Source: Serratia surfactantfaciens
Lineage (GTDB): Bacteria > Pseudomonadota > Gammaproteobacteria > Enterobacterales > Enterobacteriaceae
NCBI RefSeq assembly: GCF_001642805.2
Contig: NZ_CP016948.1
Location: forward strand, 4,464,001 to 4,528,000
Length of the DNA: 64,000 nt
Direction of reading: 5' to 3'
The notes beneath the pieces are model-generated. The model searched no databases and had not been told where the DNA came from. It saw only the letters and a program-made list of their open reading frames with translations. Positions within the stretch are counted from its first letter, which is position 1. Each line of letters begins with the position of its first letter. Shown here piece after piece: positions 47,749 to 58,113 of this stretch. The position numbers and the translations under genes are program-made.

Positions 47749-48651
47749 ATGGCCATGCAATCTCAAGACATCATTCGTAAATCCGCCACCAATGGCTTCA
47801 CGCCGGCGCCGCGCGCCCGTGACCACCAGGAAGAAGTGGCCAAACTGATCGATGTCACCACCTGTATCGGCTGCAAGGCCTGTCAGGTGGCCTGTTCCGA
47901 ATGGAACGACATCCGCGACGAAGTGGGGCACAACGTCGGGGTGTACGATAACCCCGCCGATCTGACCGCCAAGTCGTGGACGGTGATGCGCTTCTCCGAG
48001 GTGGAGGAAAACGGCAAGCTGGAATGGCTGATCCGCAAGGACGGCTGCATGCACTGCGCCGATCCGGGCTGCCTCAAGGCTTGCCCGTCGGAAGGCGCGA
48101 TCATTCAGTACGCCAACGGCATCGTCGACTTCCAGTCCGAGCACTGCATCGGCTGCGGCTACTGCATCGCCGGCTGCCCGTTCGACGTACCGCGCATGAA
48201 CAAGGACGACAACCGGGTGTACAAGTGCACCCTGTGCGTCGACCGCGTGGACGTCGGCCAGGAACCGGCCTGCGTGAAAACCTGCCCGACCGGCGCGATT
48301 CACTTCGGCACCAAGGAAGCGATGAAGCAGGTGGCGGCGGATCGCGTCAGCGAGCTGAACACCCGCGGCTACCAGAACGCCGGTCTGTACGATCCGGCGG
48401 GGGTGGGCGGTACGCACGTGATGTATGTGCTGCACCACGCCGACAAACCGCAGCTGTACCACGGTTTGCCGGACAACCCGAGCATCAGCCCGGCGGTGAC
48501 CTTCTGGAAGGGCGTGTGGAAACCCCTGGCGGCCATCGGCTTTGCCGCCACCTTCGCGGCGAGCGTGTTCCACTATGTCGGCGTCGGGCCTAACCGCGTC
48601 GAAGATGAGGACGAGCACGACGAGTCGCATGACGAGGAGACGCGCAAATGA
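47749..48651 (+). CDS. fdoH: Formate dehydrogenase-O iron-sulfur subunit
   Basis: The beta subunit, which relays electrons from FdoG to cytochrome b556 through four [4Fe-4S] clusters. It has 300 residues. Cysteine motifs include [41 protein letters not shown] and [22 protein letters not shown] single C-terminal membrane helix ([20 protein letters not shown]) anchors it. It starts 12 bp after fdoG and overlaps fdoI by 4 bp. Confidence 0.98.
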   Translation: MAMQSQDIIRKSATNGFTPAPRARDHQEEVAKLIDVTTCIGCKACQVACSEWNDIRDEVGHNVGVYDNPADLTAKSWTVMRFSEVEENGKLEWLIRKDGCMHCADPGCLKACPSEGAIIQYANGIVDFQSEHCIGCGYCIAGCPFDVPRMNKDDNRVYKCTLCVDRVDVGQEPACVKTCPTGAIHFGTKEAMKQVAADRVSELNTRGYQNAGLYDPAGVGGTHVMYVLHHADKPQLYHGLPDNPSISPAVTFWKGVWKPLAAIGFAATFAASVFHYVGVGPNRVEDEDEHDESHDEETRK

Positions 48652-49283
48652 GAAAGGAAAAGCCCATTCAGCGTTACAGCGCACCGGAGCGCATCAACCA
48701 CTGGATCGTGGCGTTCTGCTTCGTGTTCGCCGCCATCAGCGGGCTGGGGTTCTTCTTCCCCTCCTTCAACTGGCTGATGAACATCTTCGGGACGCCGCAG
48801 CTGGCGCGCATTCTGCACCCGTTTGTCGGGGTGATCATGTTTGCCGCGTTCCTGCTGATGTTCCTGCGCTACTGGAAGCATAACCTGATCAACCGGGAAG
48901 ATATCGTCTGGGCCAAGAACATCCACAAAATCGCCATGAACGAGGAAGTGGGTGATACCGGGCGCTATAATTTCGGCCAGAAGTGCGTGTTCTGGGCGGC
49001 GATTATCAGCCTGGTGCTGCTGCTGGCCAGCGGCGTGGTGATCTGGCGGCCGTATTTTGCGCCGTCGTTCTCCATCCCGCTGATCCGCATCGCGCTGCTG
49101 GTGCATTCGCTGGCCGCGGTCGGCCTTATCATCGTGATTATGGTGCACATTTACGCCGCATTGTGGGTAAAAGGCACCATTACCGCGATGGTGGAAGGCT
49201 GGGTGCCGGCGGCCTGGGCCAAGAAACATCATCCGCGCTGGTACCGTGAGGTCCGCGAGAAACGACAGGAAGACAAACCCTGA
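48648..49283 (+). CDS. fdoI: Formate dehydrogenase-O cytochrome b556 subunit
   Basis: The membrane gamma subunit, 211 residues with four hydrophobic helices, holding two b hemes and passing electrons to quinone. Heme-ligand histidines are in [22 protein letters not shown] and [10 protein letters not shown] / [10 protein letters not shown]. The start ATG overlaps the fdoH stop (ATGA). Its TGA overlaps the fdhE ATG (TGATG), a tightly coupled operon. Confidence 0.97.
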   Translation: MRKEKPIQRYSAPERINHWIVAFCFVFAAISGLGFFFPSFNWLMNIFGTPQLARILHPFVGVIMFAAFLLMFLRYWKHNLINREDIVWAKNIHKIAMNEEVGDTGRYNFGQKCVFWAAIISLVLLLASGVVIWRPYFAPSFSIPLIRIALLVHSLAAVGLIIVIMVHIYAALWVKGTITAMVEGWVPAAWAKKHHPRWYREVREKRQEDKP

Positions 49284-50212
49284 TGAGTATCCGCATCGTT
49301 CCTAAAGAGCAGTTAGGGGCACAGCGTGAGAAGTCCACAACGGCGGAGAACATCCCGCCGTTACTTTTCGCCAACCTGAAAAGCCTCTACAGCCGCCGCG
49401 CCGAACGCCTGCGTCAGCTGGCGGTCGACAACCCGCTGGGCGACTACCTGAACTTCGCCGCCGAACTGGCGCAGGCGCAGCAGCATGCGCTGCACGACAA
49501 TCCGCTGGAGCTCGATCTGAGCGAAGCGTTGGCGCAGGGCGCCGCCAGCGGCAAACCGCCGCTTGATCTGAGCGTGTTTCCGCGCAGCGAGCACTGGCGC
49601 AAGCTGCTGACGTCGCTGATCGCCGAGCTGCGCCCACAGGCGCCGGAGCACATTCTGGCGGTGCTGGACAACCTGGAGAAGGCCTCGGCGCACGAGCTGG
49701 AGCTGATGGCCGACGCCTTGCTCAACCGCGAGTTCGGCAAGGTGGGCAGCGAGAAGGCGCCGTTCCTCTGGGCCGCGCTGTCGCTCTATTGGGCGCAGAT
49801 GGCCAGCCTGATCCCCGGCAAGGCGCGCGCCGAATACGGCGAGCAGCGCCAGTTCTGCCCGGTGTGCGGCAGCATCCCGGTCTCCAGCATGGTGCACATC
49901 GGCACCGTCAACGGCCTGCGCTACCTGCACTGCAACCTGTGCGAAAGCGAATGGCACGTGGTGCGGGTGAAGTGCAGCAACTGCGAGCAGACCCGCGATC
50001 TCAACTACTGGTCGCTGGACAGCGAGCAGGCGGCGGTGAAGGCGGAAAGCTGCGGCGACTGCGGCACTTACCTGAAGATCCTCTATCAGGAAAAAGACCC
50101 GCAGGTCGAAGCGGTGGCCGACGATCTGGCTTCACTGGTGCTGGACGCCCGTATGGAAGAAGAAGGCTTCGGCCGCAGCAGCATCAATCCGTTCCTGTTC
50201 CCGGCGGAGTAA
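49283..50212 (+). CDS. fdhE: Formate dehydrogenase accessory protein FdhE
   Basis: A cytoplasmic rubredoxin-like chaperone needed for activity of the Tat-exported formate dehydrogenases. It has 309 residues (same as E. coli). The C-terminal half has four CxxC metal-binding pairs: [24 protein letters not shown] and CGDCGTYL. It overlaps fdoI by one base. Confidence 0.97.
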   Translation: MSIRIVPKEQLGAQREKSTTAENIPPLLFANLKSLYSRRAERLRQLAVDNPLGDYLNFAAELAQAQQHALHDNPLELDLSEALAQGAASGKPPLDLSVFPRSEHWRKLLTSLIAELRPQAPEHILAVLDNLEKASAHELELMADALLNREFGKVGSEKAPFLWAALSLYWAQMASLIPGKARAEYGEQRQFCPVCGSIPVSSMVHIGTVNGLRYLHCNLCESEWHVVRVKCSNCEQTRDLNYWSLDSEQAAVKAESCGDCGTYLKILYQEKDPQVEAVADDLASLVLDARMEEEGFGRSSINPFLFPAE

Positions 50213-50326
50213 CCGCCCGGCCCCGTTCGCGCGGGGCCGGATGAGCAATTTCAGAACGGGCTTCTGGCATTCGCCCGGGCGAGTTGCTACGTTTAGGCCA
50301 TGACGCGCCAAGCGAAAGGAACCACG

Positions 50327-50977
50327 ATGTTAAACACCCTGGCAAAACTGACTGCGGTCGCCGTACTGGCGTTCGGACTGGCGGCCTGCGACAACAAGGA
50401 CGACACCAAACCGGCGGTGCCGCCACCCGATACCAAGCCGACCGTGACGCAGCCCGCGCCACCGCCGCCGCCTGCGCCGGTAGAGACGCCACCTGCGCCG
50501 CCGGGGCTGAACGTGTCGCTGCAGAAGGGCAAAATCACCTTCGAACTGCCGCCGGGCTTCAGCGATCAGACGCTGAACAGCGGCATCATCAACGACAGCA
50601 CCTCCACCATCCAGCGTTTCCTCGACGGCAAGTCGCGCCAGAGTGCGGTCTCGTCCGAAGTGATCCCGCCGGATGACATGAAGCTCAACACCAGCGACAA
50701 AATGCTGAAAGAGCTGGCGCAGAGCGCCATCACGGTGTTGGCCGAGCGTTATCAGAACATCCAGACCACCAAAGAAGAGAACTTCACCGTCGGCAAACAG
50801 AAGTTTCGCCGGGTAGATACCGAGCAGACCGTCAACGGGCAAAAAGTGGTTTCCACGCTGGTGTTGACGGTGTTCAACAAGCGGGTGGTAACGCTGCAAA
50901 TGCTGTCGCCGGCCAAAACGCCGGAGGTGCATCAGGCGTTGGTGCAGCGGATTATCGATACTCTGACGGTGAAGTAA
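50327..50977 (+). CDS. DcrB-related lipoprotein with proline-rich linker
   Basis: A 216-residue lipoprotein. The signal peptide ends in the lipobox LAAC followed by Asp-Asn, so inner-membrane retention is predicted. Residues about 30-65 are a Pro-rich tether (PPPPPAPVETPPAPPG), then a compact domain (GKITFELPPGFSDQT to LQMLSPAKTPEVHQALVQRIIDTL) resembling DcrB/DUF1795 proteins. E. coli DcrB is an inner-membrane-associated lipoprotein of unclear role. The ATG at 50327 is chosen because AAAGGA lies 7 bases upstream; an ATG at 50300 is in frame but lacks a site. It sits between fdhE and yibF, an unusual place. Confidence 0.85.
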   Translation: MLNTLAKLTAVAVLAFGLAACDNKDDTKPAVPPPDTKPTVTQPAPPPPPAPVETPPAPPGLNVSLQKGKITFELPPGFSDQTLNSGIINDSTSTIQRFLDGKSRQSAVSSEVIPPDDMKLNTSDKMLKELAQSAITVLAERYQNIQTTKEENFTVGKQKFRRVDTEQTVNGQKVVSTLVLTVFNKRVVTLQMLSPAKTPEVHQALVQRIIDTLTVK

Positions 50978-51017
50978 GGGCGCCGCGCCGCGGCCAGGAC
51001 GAAGCGGAGGAGAACGG

Positions 51018-51623
51018 ATGAAACTTATCGGCAGTTACACCAGCCCCTTTGTGCGCAAGATTTCCGTGCTGCTGCTGGAGAAGGGGATCGCGTTCGAATT
51101 CGTCAACGATCCGCCGTATGAGCCCGGCAGTCGGGTGAAGGAATGGAACCCGCTCGCCAAGGTGCCGGTGCTTATCGCCGACGACGGCGAGGTGTTTTAC
51201 GACTCGCCGATCGTGGCCGAATACCTTGAGCTGCTGGCGGTGGAACCGGCGTTTTTGCCGGTCGAGCGCGCCGCTGCGCTGCGCGTTCGTCAGGTGGCGG
51301 CGCTGGCGGACGGCGTGACCGAAGCGGCGGCGACGCTGTTTCGCGAAAGCCGGCGCGCGCCGGAAAAACAGGACGAAAGCTGGATGCTGCGCCAGCGCGA
51401 CAAGCTGACGCACGGCCTGGACGCGCTGGAAACGCTGGCGCGGGAAAAAGCGTGGCTCAATGCCGAGCGGCTGACGCTGGCGGATATCGCCGTCGGCTGC
51501 GCGCTGGGCTACCTCAATTTCCGCCGCATCCTGCCCAACTGGTGCGTCGAGCGCCCGGCGCTGGTCAAGCTGGCTGAACGCCTGTTCGCCCGCGAAAGCT
51601 TCGCCCGCACTGCGCCGCCCTGA
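51018..51623 (+). CDS. yibF: Glutathione S-transferase-like protein YibF
   Basis: A 201-residue GST-family protein matching E. coli YibF, which also lies beside selA. The N-terminal thioredoxin-like domain reads MKLIGSYTSPFVRKISVLLLEKGI with the cis-Pro in AKVPVLIADDG and DSPIVAEYLE; the helical C-terminal domain has LTLADIAVGCALGYL. The catalytic residue is probably Ser8 or Thr7. Constant association with selAB suggests a link to selenium or glutathione chemistry, which is inference. Confidence 0.92.
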   Translation: MKLIGSYTSPFVRKISVLLLEKGIAFEFVNDPPYEPGSRVKEWNPLAKVPVLIADDGEVFYDSPIVAEYLELLAVEPAFLPVERAAALRVRQVAALADGVTEAAATLFRESRRAPEKQDESWMLRQRDKLTHGLDALETLAREKAWLNAERLTLADIAVGCALGYLNFRRILPNWCVERPALVKLAERLFARESFARTAPP

Positions 51624-51693
51624 GCTTTCTTTTCTCCCCCGCTGCGGCGGGGTTTTGCTATGCCGATACGTCTAAACTGAAAACCGAGCGACC

Positions 51694-53088
51694 ATGAGCA
51701 CTGAATCCCACCTTCTTTACAGCCAACTGCCCGCCATCGACCGCCTGCTGCGTGAACCCGCGATTGAACCGCTGGTGGCGCAGCATGGCCAGACGCTGAT
51801 CGGCGAACTGCTGCGCCGGCTGCAGACCCAGGCGCGCGACGCGATCAAACAACAGCAACGCTTACCGGCCTGGTGCGACGACTGGCCGCAGGCGCTGCGG
51901 GCCGAGCTGGCCCGGCAGCAACGCCCGGCTTTGTTGCCGGTGTTCAACCTCAGCGGCACCGTGCTGCACACCAACCTCGGGCGCGCCCTGCTGGCGCAGC
52001 CGGTGAAGGATGCGGTGAGTGCGGTGATGGGGGAGGCGGTGACGCTGGAGTACGATCTGGACGGCGCCGGGCGCGGCCATCGCGATCGGGCGGTGGCGAG
52101 TCTGCTGTGCCAGCTGACCGGCGCGGAAGACGCCTGCATCGTCAATAACAACGCGGCGGCGGTGCTGCTGATGCTGGCGGCGGTCGCCCCCGGCAAAGAG
52201 GTGGTGGTGTCGCGCGGCGAGCTGGTGGAGATCGGCGGCGCGTTCCGCATTCCTGACGTGATGCGCCAGGCAGGTTGCCAATTGGTGGAGGTCGGCACCA
52301 CCAACCGCACCCATCTGAAAGATTACCAGCACGCCATCAACGAGCAGACCGGCCTGTTGATGAAGGTGCACACCAGCAACTACAGCATTCAGGGCTTTAC
52401 CGCAGCGGTCGACGAGGTCGAGCTGGCGCAGCTCGGGGCCGAACGGGGCGTGCCGACCGCCACCGATCTGGGCAGCGGCTCGCTGATCGATATGGCGCAG
52501 TACGGTCTGCCTGCCGAACCGATGCCGCAGCGGCTGTTGGCCGCCGGCGTCGATCTGGTGACGTTCTCCGGCGATAAGCTGCTGGGCGGCCCGCAGGCCG
52601 GGATCATCGTCGGCAAAAAGGCGCTGATCGCTCGCCTGCAGCAGCATCCGCTCAAGCGCGCGCTGCGCGTCGGCAAGCTGACGCTGGCGGCTCTGGAGGC
52701 CACGCTGCGGCTCTATCTGCAGCCGGAAAAACTGGCTGAGCAGCTGCCGACGCTGCGGCTGCTGACCCGCCCGCAGCAGGAGATGCAACAGGCGGCCGAG
52801 CGGTTGCTGGCGGCGCTGACGCCGCAGTTCACCACTGATTTCGACCTGCGCGCCGAACCGTGCTGGTCGCAGATCGGCAGCGGTTCGCTGCCGGTGGATC
52901 GGCTGCCCAGCTATGCCCTGACCTTCACGCCGCGCGACGGCCGCGGCGCCACGCTGGAAGCGCTGGCCGAACGCTGGCGCCGCCTGCCGCAGCCGGTGAT
53001 CGGCCGCCTCGGCGACGGCAGGCTGTGGCTGGATCTGCGCTGCCTGGAACAGGAAGGGGCGCTGATCGCAGCGCTGAGCGCATCATGA
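51694..53088 (+). CDS. selA: L-seryl-tRNA(Sec) selenium transferase
   Basis: SelA converts seryl-tRNA(Sec) to selenocysteinyl-tRNA(Sec) using selenophosphate and PLP. It has 464 residues. The PLP lysine lies in [31 protein letters not shown] and [11 protein letters not shown] are family landmarks. It overlaps selB by 4 bp (ATGA). Its known client FdoG is encoded about 4 kb upstream. Confidence 0.97.
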   Translation: MSTESHLLYSQLPAIDRLLREPAIEPLVAQHGQTLIGELLRRLQTQARDAIKQQQRLPAWCDDWPQALRAELARQQRPALLPVFNLSGTVLHTNLGRALLAQPVKDAVSAVMGEAVTLEYDLDGAGRGHRDRAVASLLCQLTGAEDACIVNNNAAAVLLMLAAVAPGKEVVVSRGELVEIGGAFRIPDVMRQAGCQLVEVGTTNRTHLKDYQHAINEQTGLLMKVHTSNYSIQGFTAAVDEVELAQLGAERGVPTATDLGSGSLIDMAQYGLPAEPMPQRLLAAGVDLVTFSGDKLLGGPQAGIIVGKKALIARLQQHPLKRALRVGKLTLAALEATLRLYLQPEKLAEQLPTLRLLTRPQQEMQQAAERLLAALTPQFTTDFDLRAEPCWSQIGSGSLPVDRLPSYALTFTPRDGRGATLEALAERWRRLPQPVIGRLGDGRLWLDLRCLEQEGALIAALSAS

Positions 53089-54941
53089 TCATCGCCACTG
53101 CCGGCCATGTCGATCATGGCAAAACCACCTTGCTGCAGGCGATCTCCGGGATCAACGCGGATCGCCTGCCGGAAGAAAAGCGCCGTGGCATGACCATCGA
53201 TCTGGGCTACGCCTATTGGCCGCAGCCGGACGGCCGGGTGCTGGGGTTTATCGACGTGCCCGGCCACGAGAAATTCCTCGCCAATATGCTGGCGGGCGTC
53301 GGTGGCATCGACCATGCGTTGCTGGTGGTGGCCTGCGACGATGGCGTGATGGCGCAGACCCGCGAGCATCTGGCGATCCTGCGCCTGAGCGGGCACCCGG
53401 CGTTGACGGTGGCGCTGACCAAGGCCGACCGGGTGGACGCGGCGCGTGTCGATGAAGTGCGTAGCCAGGTGCGCGACGAGCTGGCGCGCCAAGGGTGGCC
53501 CGATGCGCCGCTGTTCGTGACCGCGGCGGCGGCGGGCGAGGGCATCGAGGCGCTGCGCACGCATTTGCTGGCGTTGTCGCCCGCTGAACATGCGCTGACG
53601 CGCCGTTTTCGCCTGGCGGTAGACCGTGCGTTCAGCGTCAAAGGGGCGGGGCTGGTGGTGACCGGCACCGCGCTCGGCGGCCGGGTGAAGGTGGGGGATA
53701 CGCTGTGGCTGACCGGTGCTGACGCGCCGGTGCGGGTGCGTGGCCTGCATGCCCAGAATCAGACCGTGGAGCAGGCGCAGGCCGGGCAGCGCATTGCGCT
53801 TAACATCAGCGGCGATGTCGACAAAGAGCGGATCGCGCGCGGCGATTGGCTGCTGGCGCAGCGTCCGCCCGAAGCGGCGGAACGCATTCTGGTGGCGTTG
53901 GAGACGGATCGGCCGATCCGCCATTGGCAGCCGCTGCATCTGCACCATGCCGCCAGCCACATCACCGGGCGCATTTCGTTGCTGAACGACGAGCTGGCGG
54001 AACTGATCCTCGATCGCCCGCTGTGGTTGGCGCAGAACGATCGGCTGGTGCTGCGCGATATCGGCGCGCGGCAAACGCTGGGCGCGGCCCGGGTGCTCAG
54101 GCTGAATGCGCCCAAGCGCGGCAAACGTCAGCCGGACTATCTGGCACGGCTGCAGGCCCTGGCGCAGGCGCAAGACGATGCGCAGGCGCTGGCGCTTGAG
54201 TTGCCGCACGGCGCGCTGTCGCTGGCGGCGTTCGCCTGGGCGCGGCAATTGACGGACGATGGTCTGAACGATCTGCTGGCGAACGGCGATCTGCTGATCG
54301 TCGGTGACCGGGCGCTGGCGCAAGATCAGGTGCAACAGGCGGAAAGCCGCCTGCTGCAGGTGCTGACGGAATATCACCAACAGCACGCCGATCAGCTGGG
54401 CTTAGGGCGCGCCCGCCTGCGGCGCATGGCGCTGCCGCAGCAGCCTGAAGCGCTGGTGTTTATGATGATCGATCGGCTGCTGAAGGCCGGTGCGCTGCGC
54501 AATACGCGCGGCTGGCTGCACCTGCCGGAGCACGGCCTGGCGTTCAGCGCCGAAGAGGCGCCGCTGTGGGCGCGTATCGAACCGCTGTTCGGCGACGAAC
54601 CCTGGTGGGTGCGCGATCTGGCGCTCGAATTGGGCGAGGAGGAGAGCCGGGTGCGAACGCTGCTGCGCAAGGCGGCTCAACTGGGCCATGTGACGGCGGT
54701 GGTGGTGGATCGCTATTACCTCAGCCGACGCATCGAGCAGTTTGCGGCGCTGATCCGCGCGCTGGATGCGGAGCGGGGTGGCGCCAACGCCGCCGACTTC
54801 CGCGATCGGCTTGGCGTCGGGCGCAAGCTGGCGATCCAGGTGCTGGAGTTCTTCGATCGCAGCGGCTTTACCCGCCGCAAGGGCAACGAGCATCTGCTGC
54901 GCGACGGCGGGCTGTTCGGTAGCGAGTCCCCTACCCGATAA
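53085..54941 (+). CDS. selB: Selenocysteine-specific elongation factor SelB
   Basis: SelB brings Sec-tRNA to UGA codons that carry a SECIS hairpin. It has 618 residues. The EF-Tu-like part has GHVDHGKTT (G1), [10 protein letters not shown] (G3) and TKAD (G4), followed by beta-barrel domains and four C-terminal winged helices that bind the SECIS. The ATG at 53085 overlaps the selA stop. The last 11 bp overlap the 3' end of the convergent LysR gene. Confidence 0.97.
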   Translation: MIIATAGHVDHGKTTLLQAISGINADRLPEEKRRGMTIDLGYAYWPQPDGRVLGFIDVPGHEKFLANMLAGVGGIDHALLVVACDDGVMAQTREHLAILRLSGHPALTVALTKADRVDAARVDEVRSQVRDELARQGWPDAPLFVTAAAAGEGIEALRTHLLALSPAEHALTRRFRLAVDRAFSVKGAGLVVTGTALGGRVKVGDTLWLTGADAPVRVRGLHAQNQTVEQAQAGQRIALNISGDVDKERIARGDWLLAQRPPEAAERILVALETDRPIRHWQPLHLHHAASHITGRISLLNDELAELILDRPLWLAQNDRLVLRDIGARQTLGAARVLRLNAPKRGKRQPDYLARLQALAQAQDDAQALALELPHGALSLAAFAWARQLTDDGLNDLLANGDLLIVGDRALAQDQVQQAESRLLQVLTEYHQQHADQLGLGRARLRRMALPQQPEALVFMMIDRLLKAGALRNTRGWLHLPEHGLAFSAEEAPLWARIEPLFGDEPWWVRDLALELGEEESRVRTLLRKAAQLGHVTAVVVDRYYLSRRIEQFAALIRALDAERGGANAADFRDRLGVGRKLAIQVLEFFDRSGFTRRKGNEHLLRDGGLFGSESPTR

Positions 54942-55842
54942 ATCTGACGGCGGCCCGGCTCACGTCGGGCGTCTGGGCGGCGAGAAACGCCTGTAAGCGT
55001 TCGATCAGCGGCCGCTTCGCCGACTCCGCCGGCCAAACCAGATAATAACCGTCGCCGGTGCGCACGGCGGTGTCACAAGGCAGCGCCAATAACCCCTCCT
55101 CAATGGTCCGCAGGCTCAGCGCCAGATCGCCGATCGAGATGCCGTGCCCGGCGATGGCCGCCGCATTGCCCTGTTCCAGCGAGTCGAACACCTGGCCGCG
55201 CGCGAGATCGATCGGGGCCGCTATGCCGCTTTTCTGCAGCCAGCGCCGCCAGTCGCGCCGATCGGGCGACGGATGGATCAGCGGGCAGGTGGCGAGGTTG
55301 CGCTGCCCGTCGGCGAGCAGCGCAGGGGCGCAAATCGGGATCAGCCATTCGTCGAACAGCTTTACGGCGGCGGTGTTGGCGCCGAAATAGCCGTTGCCGA
55401 GCAGGATGGCGCAGTCGTAGGGTTCGCTGAAAAAATCCACGCTGTCGATATCCATCCAGACGCTGGCTGCCTGCACCTCGAACGCCTGCGCCGTTTGCCG
55501 GAACCGGCTCAGGCAGTCCAGCAGCCAGCGCATGGTCAGGGTGGAAGGCGCCTTCAGCCGCAGCAGATCGCGGTGGCTCTTGAACAGCTCGCAGGCTTGA
55601 TCGATGCGCCCAAACCCTTGCTGCAGCTCGGCGGCGAAGATTTTTCCCTGCGGCGTGACCTCGATGCGCGGGCCATTGCGCTGGAGCAGGCGACAGCCGA
55701 AGTGCTGCTCCAGCGTTTTGATGTGCTTGCTGACGGCGCTGGGGGTGAGGTGCAGCTCGGTGGCGGCCTGCGTGAACGAGCCGGTGCGGGCAGCGCTTTC
55801 GAAGGCGCGCAGGGCATAAAGCGGCGGAAGGGAACTGGCCAT
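54931..55842 (-). CDS. LysR-family transcriptional regulator
   Basis: A 303-residue LysR regulator of the GcvA-like subgroup. The N-terminal winged helix reads LYALRAFESAARTGSFTQAATELHLTPSAVSKHIKTLEQ, followed by a periplasmic-binding-like effector domain. The ATG at 55842 fits the family (MASSLPPLYALRAFE); an in-frame TTG at 55857 is rejected. It is divergent from a LysE exporter and probably controls it, in the manner of ArgP/LysG with their exporters. The effector is unknown. Confidence 0.9.
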   Translation of the reverse strand: MASSLPPLYALRAFESAARTGSFTQAATELHLTPSAVSKHIKTLEQHFGCRLLQRNGPRIEVTPQGKIFAAELQQGFGRIDQACELFKSHRDLLRLKAPSTLTMRWLLDCLSRFRQTAQAFEVQAASVWMDIDSVDFFSEPYDCAILLGNGYFGANTAAVKLFDEWLIPICAPALLADGQRNLATCPLIHPSPDRRDWRRWLQKSGIAAPIDLARGQVFDSLEQGNAAAIAGHGISIGDLALSLRTIEEGLLALPCDTAVRTGDGYYLVWPAESAKRPLIERLQAFLAAQTPDVSRAAVRFIG

Positions 55843-55963
55843 CGCGGCGTCTCTCAAGATGAGTATGACTCACAGTAAACGACAGGATTACTCCTTTTTC
55901 AAGGCGGGGGCGGCGGGATGATAATGGCGCGAAGCCAACCGCCTGAATGTGAGTGAAATAAAG

Positions 55964-56596
55964 ATGAACCTGTCGTTGCTGGCGGCGTATTTCGCCGCCA
56001 TTTTCCTGCTGATCGCCACCCCGGGGCCGGTGGTGATGATGGTGGCCAACACCGCGGCGCGCTTTGGCGCCCGGCGCGCGCTGCTGACCGCGCTCGGCAG
56101 CAACTGGGCCTCCTTGCTGCTGATCGGCATCGCGGCGCTGATCATCACCGGGCTGTTCGCCGTGGATATGCGCATGCTGCAGTGGATAAGCCTGTTGGGC
56201 TGTCTGTTCATCGCCCGCATGGCGATTGTCTCACTCTATGAGGATTTATCTTCATTTAGCGAGGCACCGAGCGCGCCGCGCCCAGCGGGGCCGCACAAGC
56301 GCTCGGCGATCGTGAACGGCTTTCTGGTGGGCATCGCCAACCCGAAAGATATCATCTTCTTCGTCGCCTTTTTTCCGCAGTTCATCGCCGTCACCCCCTC
56401 GGTCGGCGCCAGCCTGACGCTGCTGACCACGCTGTGGGTGCTGGCGGACTTCGCCATCTTGCTGGCCTATATCATTCTGCTGTCGGGCTCGGTGCTGCAG
56501 CGCGCGCGCCGGACGATTTCCATTCTGTCGGCAGTGCTGCTGTTGGTGGTGGCGGTGGTGGGAACGGGGTATGCGTTGTGGGGGCTGCTCGGCTGA
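55964..56596 (+). CDS. LysE-family amino-acid exporter
   Basis: A 210-residue exporter with six hydrophobic segments. The signature FLLIATPGPVVMMVANTAARFG is N-terminal; GIANPKDIIFFVAFFPQFI marks the middle. A GTG 15 bp upstream is in frame; neither start has a strong ribosome site. It is divergent from a LysR gene. Only family-level substrate assignment (amino acids) is possible. It is the second LysE paralogue in this window and is only distantly similar to the first. Confidence 0.88.
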   Translation: MNLSLLAAYFAAIFLLIATPGPVVMMVANTAARFGARRALLTALGSNWASLLLIGIAALIITGLFAVDMRMLQWISLLGCLFIARMAIVSLYEDLSSFSEAPSAPRPAGPHKRSAIVNGFLVGIANPKDIIFFVAFFPQFIAVTPSVGASLTLLTTLWVLADFAILLAYIILLSGSVLQRARRTISILSAVLLLVVAVVGTGYALWGLLG

Positions 56597-56604
56597 AGCC
56601 GCAT

Positions 56605-56640
56605 AAAAAACGCCGGTCGGAAAACCGGACCGGCGTTTAT
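56605..56640. terminator. Bidirectional terminator between LysE exporter and mdfA
   Basis: AAACGCCGGTC (56608-56618) and GACCGGCGTTT (56628-56638) form an 11-bp stem. The minus strand then has TTTTTT and the plus strand TTTAT, so both convergent genes are served. Confidence 0.85.
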
Positions 56641-56648
56641 CGTCATGT

Positions 56649-57896
56649 TTAAGCCGCGCCGTTCGGCTGCGGCGTGGGGTCGCCGTTGCGGCGTTTGCCG
56701 AGGAACAGCGCCACCAGCGTCAGCCAGCACAGGCCGCTGATGAGGTTGAACAGGTTGAACAGCCCGCTGCCGCCCCAGACGTAGGCGACCTTGGCCAGTT
56801 CGATGCCGACGGTGAACACCATCATGCTCAGCATGCCCATGGTGGCGGACACCGTGCCTTTGCTGACGTTGCTGGAGAACAGCGTCAGGCGGTACAGCCC
56901 GGCGTTGGCGAGGCCAATGCCGAAGGCGTACAGGCTCAGGCCGGCGGTCATCCACAGGTAGGCGTGGCTGGAGAACTGGGTCGCCAGCGCGGCGATCAGC
57001 AGCCCCAGCAGCATCGGGCCCGCGCCCAGCTTGATCAGGCGCTCCACGCTGTTCTTGCCGGTCAGGCGCGCCAGCGTCAGGTTGCCGAGGATCAGCGCGC
57101 CGAACACCGGGATCTGCAGCAGGCCGTAGTCCAACGTCGACAGCGACTCGCCGCTGATCAGGATCACCGGCGATTGGGCGATCCAGGCCAGCAGCGGCAG
57201 GCTGGCGAAACCGATCGCCAGGGCGCCGCACAGGAAGCGGCGATTGCCCAACACCTGGCGGTAGTCGCGCCATAGGTTGGCGGCGGAAAACGCCTCGCCC
57301 TGCAGCGTGGCGGTTTCCGGCATGGCTTTCCACAGGCCATAGAAGGCGATGGCCGCCAGCGCCGCAAACAGCACGAACATGCTCTGCCACGGCGCGACGT
57401 GGATCAGCGCCGCGCCGGCCAGTGGCCCCAGCAGCGGGGCGATCAGCGCCACGTTAGCCATCAGGGCGGTGATTTTGATGCACACCGCCTCCTCGAACGA
57501 CTCCTGGATCGTGGCGTAGCCGACCGCGCCGATAAAGCACAGGCCGATGCCCTGCAGGAAACGCATGGCGATAAACTGCTCGATGGTGGTGACCAGCAGG
57601 ATCGCCAGGCAGGAGACGATAAAGAACGCCACCCCGGCCAGCATCACCGGGCGACGGCCGCGGCGATCCGACAGCGGCCCGAGCAGCCACTGCAGGAAGA
57701 TGCCGCCGGCCAGATAGGCGGTCATCGAGGTGGGCACCCACTCTTCGCCGGCGTTGAAATCTGCCACGACGGCCAGCATGCCCGGCTGAATCATATCGTT
57801 GCCGATATAGGTGGCGAACTCGAACAGCACCAGACAAAGAGGGAATAAAAGCGCCTGCCGGCCCAAACGTGCCGCAGGTGGTAATGTTGTTTTCAT
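56649..57896 (-). CDS. mdfA: Multidrug efflux MFS transporter MdfA
   Basis: A proton-coupled drug exporter of the DHA1 group, 415 residues. The N-terminal stretch [26 protein letters not shown] is near-identical to E. coli MdfA and keeps both critical acidic residues, Glu26 and Asp34. Motif A is [17 protein letters not shown], and motif C is in [14 protein letters not shown]. MdfA exports chloramphenicol, ethidium and other lipophilic compounds. The start at 57896 is chosen by homology, with only a weak ribosome site. It lies in a different genomic setting from E. coli. Confidence 0.95.
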   Translation of the reverse strand: MKTTLPPAARLGRQALLFPLCLVLFEFATYIGNDMIQPGMLAVVADFNAGEEWVPTSMTAYLAGGIFLQWLLGPLSDRRGRRPVMLAGVAFFIVSCLAILLVTTIEQFIAMRFLQGIGLCFIGAVGYATIQESFEEAVCIKITALMANVALIAPLLGPLAGAALIHVAPWQSMFVLFAALAAIAFYGLWKAMPETATLQGEAFSAANLWRDYRQVLGNRRFLCGALAIGFASLPLLAWIAQSPVILISGESLSTLDYGLLQIPVFGALILGNLTLARLTGKNSVERLIKLGAGPMLLGLLIAALATQFSSHAYLWMTAGLSLYAFGIGLANAGLYRLTLFSSNVSKGTVSATMGMLSMMVFTVGIELAKVAYVWGGSGLFNLFNLISGLCWLTLVALFLGKRRNGDPTPQPNGAA

Positions 57897-58113
57897 ATTA
57901 TTGTACTGATAGTAAAAGAGAAAAAGGAACTGCCAGGGCGGGAAGCGCAAACTGAGCGAGTTATGGCGGCTATTTTGCCGCCAATTGTTCACCTTCGCAA
58001 TCATAAGGTGCGGTTTAAGTGCATTCTGATATTTCGCTTTTGGGTTGTCGCCGAACGCTGCGCCCGATAACCTCTTATTAACATATCAATATGACACAAG
58101 ATCGAGCGAGCGT

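Noticed and set aside
46402..48684. 760-codon open frame antisense to fdoG-fdoH
   Set aside because: GC-rich codon bias leaves long shadow frames; the Arg/His-rich translation has no domain, and the plus-strand genes are certain.
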